DNA of 5,402 bases, from positions 1-5,402 of the forward strand of contig DAIDOU010000178.1 of assembly GCA_027458945.1 (NCBI GenBank), read 5' to 3'. Position numbers and translations under genes: made by a program. Numbering within the stretch: the first letter of the stretch is position 1; each line of letters starts with the position of its first letter. Shown here piece after piece: positions 4,051-5,402 of this stretch. A model generated the notes under the pieces. The model saw only the letters and a program-made list of their open reading frames with translations. It was not told where the DNA came from and did not search any database. Source of the DNA: Acidobacteriota bacterium (GTDB lineage: Bacteria > Acidobacteriota > Thermoanaerobaculia > Thermoanaerobaculales > Thermoanaerobaculaceae).

Positions 4051-5378
4051 GCGGCACGCTGCCGTTCGGTGAACGCGGCGGCTTCGCGCCCGGCACGCCG
4101 CTCGCCGAGCGCATGCGGCCGCGGTCGCTCGCCGAGGTCGTCGGGCAGGGGACACTGGTCGGCGAAGACGGCGTGCTGCGCCGGTTGGTGGCACGCGGCG
4201 AGCTGCCGTCCGTGATCTTCTGGGGCCCGCCCGGCAGCGGCAAGACGACGCTGGCGCGGGTGCTCGCGCGCGAGTGCGACGCGGAGTTCGTGACCTTCTC
4301 CGCCGTGCTTTCGGGGGTGAAGGAGGCCCGCGCGGTGATGGAGTCGGCGCGGCGCCTGCGCGCCTCGACCGGCCGCCGCACCGTGCTCTTCGTCGACGAG
4401 GTCCATCGCTTCAACCGGTCGCAGCAGGACGCGTTCCTCCCCTTCGTCGAGAGCGGCGACATCGTCCTGATCGGGGCCACCACCGAGAACCCCTCGTTCG
4501 AGCTCAACGCCGCGCTGCTCTCGCGCGTGAAGGTGTACGTGCTGGAGCCGCTGGACGACGCCGAGGTCCGCACGCTGCTCGAGCGGGCGCTGGCGGATCG
4601 GGAGAGGGGTGTGGGCGAGCTCGGCCTCGACGCGGGTGAGGACGCTCTCGCCGAAATCGTGCGGCTCGCCGGCGGGGACGCGCGCGTCGCCTTTAACCTC
4701 CTCGAGGTCGCGGCCGACTCGGTGGAAGCCGGCGGGCGGCTCACGGCGGAGATCGTGCGGCAGGTGGCCCAGCGCCGCCTCGCGAAGTACGACAAGGAAG
4801 GGGAAGAGCACTACAACCTGATCTCGGCGCTGCACAAGTCGATCCGCAACTCGGACGTCGATGCGTCGCTGTACTGGCTCGGCCGCATGCTCGAGGGCGG
4901 CGCGGCCCCTCGCTTCGTGGCGCGCCGGCTGCTGCGCGTCGCCTCCGAGGACGTCGGCATGGCGGACCCGCGAGCGCTCGAGCAGGCCGCGGCCGCGGCG
5001 CACGCCGTCGAGCACGTCGGGATGCCGGAGTGCGCCCTGGCCCTCGCGCAGGCGGCGGTCTACCTCGCGCTCGCGCCGAAGTCGAACGCGCTCTACCTGG
5101 CGTACGGGAGGGTGCAACGCACCGTGGGCGAGCGGCCCGCGTACCCGGTCCCGCTGCACATCAGGAACGCCCCGACGCGGTTGATGAAGGAGCTGGGCTA
5201 CGGCGAAGGCTACGTCTATGCCCACGACACCGAGAGCAAGGTGGCGGAGATGGCGTGCCTCCCGCCGGAGCTGGCCGCCGAGCGCTTCTTCCGCCCCACC
5301 GAGGAGGGATGGGAGAAACGGATCCGGGAACGCCTCGCCGAGCTGCGCGCCCGCCGGCACGGGCCGGGGACGAAGTGA
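4047..5378 (+). CDS. rarA: Replication-associated recombination protein A, AAA+ ATPase (RarA/MgsA)
   Basis: 443 residues, close to the 447 of E. coli RarA, and alignable almost throughout. RarA is the bacterial homologue of Mgs1/WRNIP1; it acts at stalled replication forks, binds SSB and unwinds DNA ends. The N-terminal PLAERMRP block (18-25) is followed by Walker A GPPGSGKTT (60-68), Walker B VLFVDE (113-118) with the family's HRFNRSQQDAF after it, sensor 1 GATTENPSFELN (143-154), a likely arginine finger in LLSR (Arg160), and sensor 2 GGDAR (Arg213). The C-terminal tetramerisation part is marked by ISALHKSIRNSD (259-270), VARRLLRVASEDVG (291-304), APKSNALY (343-350) and RNAPTRLMKELGYG (373-386). 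All ATPase residues are intact. The start overlaps the aldolase stop (ATGA), so translation is probably coupled, although the two functions are unrelated. Confidence 0.97.
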   Translation: MSGTLPFGERGGFAPGTPLAERMRPRSLAEVVGQGTLVGEDGVLRRLVARGELPSVIFWGPPGSGKTTLARVLARECDAEFVTFSAVLSGVKEARAVMESARRLRASTGRRTVLFVDEVHRFNRSQQDAFLPFVESGDIVLIGATTENPSFELNAALLSRVKVYVLEPLDDAEVRTLLERALADRERGVGELGLDAGEDALAEIVRLAGGDARVAFNLLEVAADSVEAGGRLTAEIVRQVAQRRLAKYDKEGEEHYNLISALHKSIRNSDVDASLYWLGRMLEGGAAPRFVARRLLRVASEDVGMADPRALEQAAAAAHAVEHVGMPECALALAQAAVYLALAPKSNALYLAYGRVQRTVGERPAYPVPLHIRNAPTRLMKELGYGEGYVYAHDTESKVAEMACLPPELAAERFFRPTEEGWEKRIRERLAELRARRHGPGTK

Positions 5379-5389
5379 ACCCGGCGTGG

Positions 5390-5398
5390 TGCTAGCGT
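5390..5398 (+). promoter_or_regulatory. Possible extended -10 (TGCTAGCGT) for a gene beyond the right edge
   Basis: Just 12 bases after the rarA stop stands TG, one base, TAGCGT, differing at one position from the element at 1878-1886. It points to transcription of a gene to the right of the window. There is no terminator-like hairpin between it and rarA, and the downstream gene is not visible, so this rests on the motif alone. Confidence 0.3.
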
Positions 5399-5402
5399 GA
5401 CC

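Noticed and set aside
3545..4795. Second minus-strand open frame opposite the aldolase gene and rarA
   Set aside because: Ser/Arg/Pro-rich low-complexity translation with no motif. It is a shadow of the + strand genes.
3714..5360. Very long minus-strand open frame antisense to the aldolase gene and rarA
   Set aside because: Its translation is Arg/His/Ala-rich with no recognisable domain and lies wholly opposite two genes with intact conserved motifs. Long antisense open frames are expected at this G+C content.
1..5402. Mobile element, CRISPR array, tRNA or defence system
   Set aside because: No transposase or integrase motifs, no direct repeats with spacers, no cloverleaf-like sequence, and no change in base composition between genes. 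The coding content is core-genome in type.

Overview
This is a GC-rich chromosomal window (about 70% G+C by eye) from a bacterium, with eight protein-coding genes packed tightly and no mobile element, RNA gene or CRISPR array that I can recognise. Gene content and style fit a high-GC Gram-negative such as an Acidobacteriota or deltaproteobacterial-type lineage: RarA, Maf, a YciA-type thioesterase, a secreted coiled-coil protein and a membrane-anchored TPR protein. No gene here fixes the phylum, so that assignment is an inference held with low confidence.

Left part (1-1840). A truncated + strand gene, the C-terminal end of an O6-alkylguanine-DNA alkyltransferase, runs into the window and converges on a three-gene minus-strand group. 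That group is a YciA-like acyl-CoA thioesterase, then a GTG-started NfeD-like membrane protein, then a Maf nucleotide pyrophosphatase. NfeD and Maf overlap by four bases (ATGA) and are probably translationally coupled. A GC-rich nested hairpin fills the convergent gap and contains both stop codons.

Centre (1841-3386). A 158-base divergent intergenic region separates the minus-strand group from a two-gene + strand unit. The first gene encodes a 245-aa exported protein with a coiled-coil half and a beta-rich half. The second, 20 bases downstream, encodes a 209-aa protein with one glycine-zipper transmembrane helix and three TPR-like repeats. Both have clear Shine-Dalgarno sequences, and both products would act outside or at the cytoplasmic membrane. 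Their function is unknown.

Right part (3387-5402). A class II aldolase/adducin-family enzyme with the complete Glu/His/His/His metal site overlaps by ATGA with rarA (mgsA), the replication-fork AAA+ ATPase. The window ends just after rarA with a promoter-like sequence pointing to a gene outside it.

Most genes are conserved housekeeping or genome-maintenance genes (alkylation repair, nucleotide-pool sanitation, fork maintenance). I do not see convincing evidence of a new defence or mobile system. The observations most worth checking are the two apparently leaderless minus-strand starts with TAGAAT boxes five to six bases before the start codon, the stop-codon-embedding convergent hairpin, the inverted repeat around the aldolase promoter, and the uncharacterised exported-protein/TPR pair.
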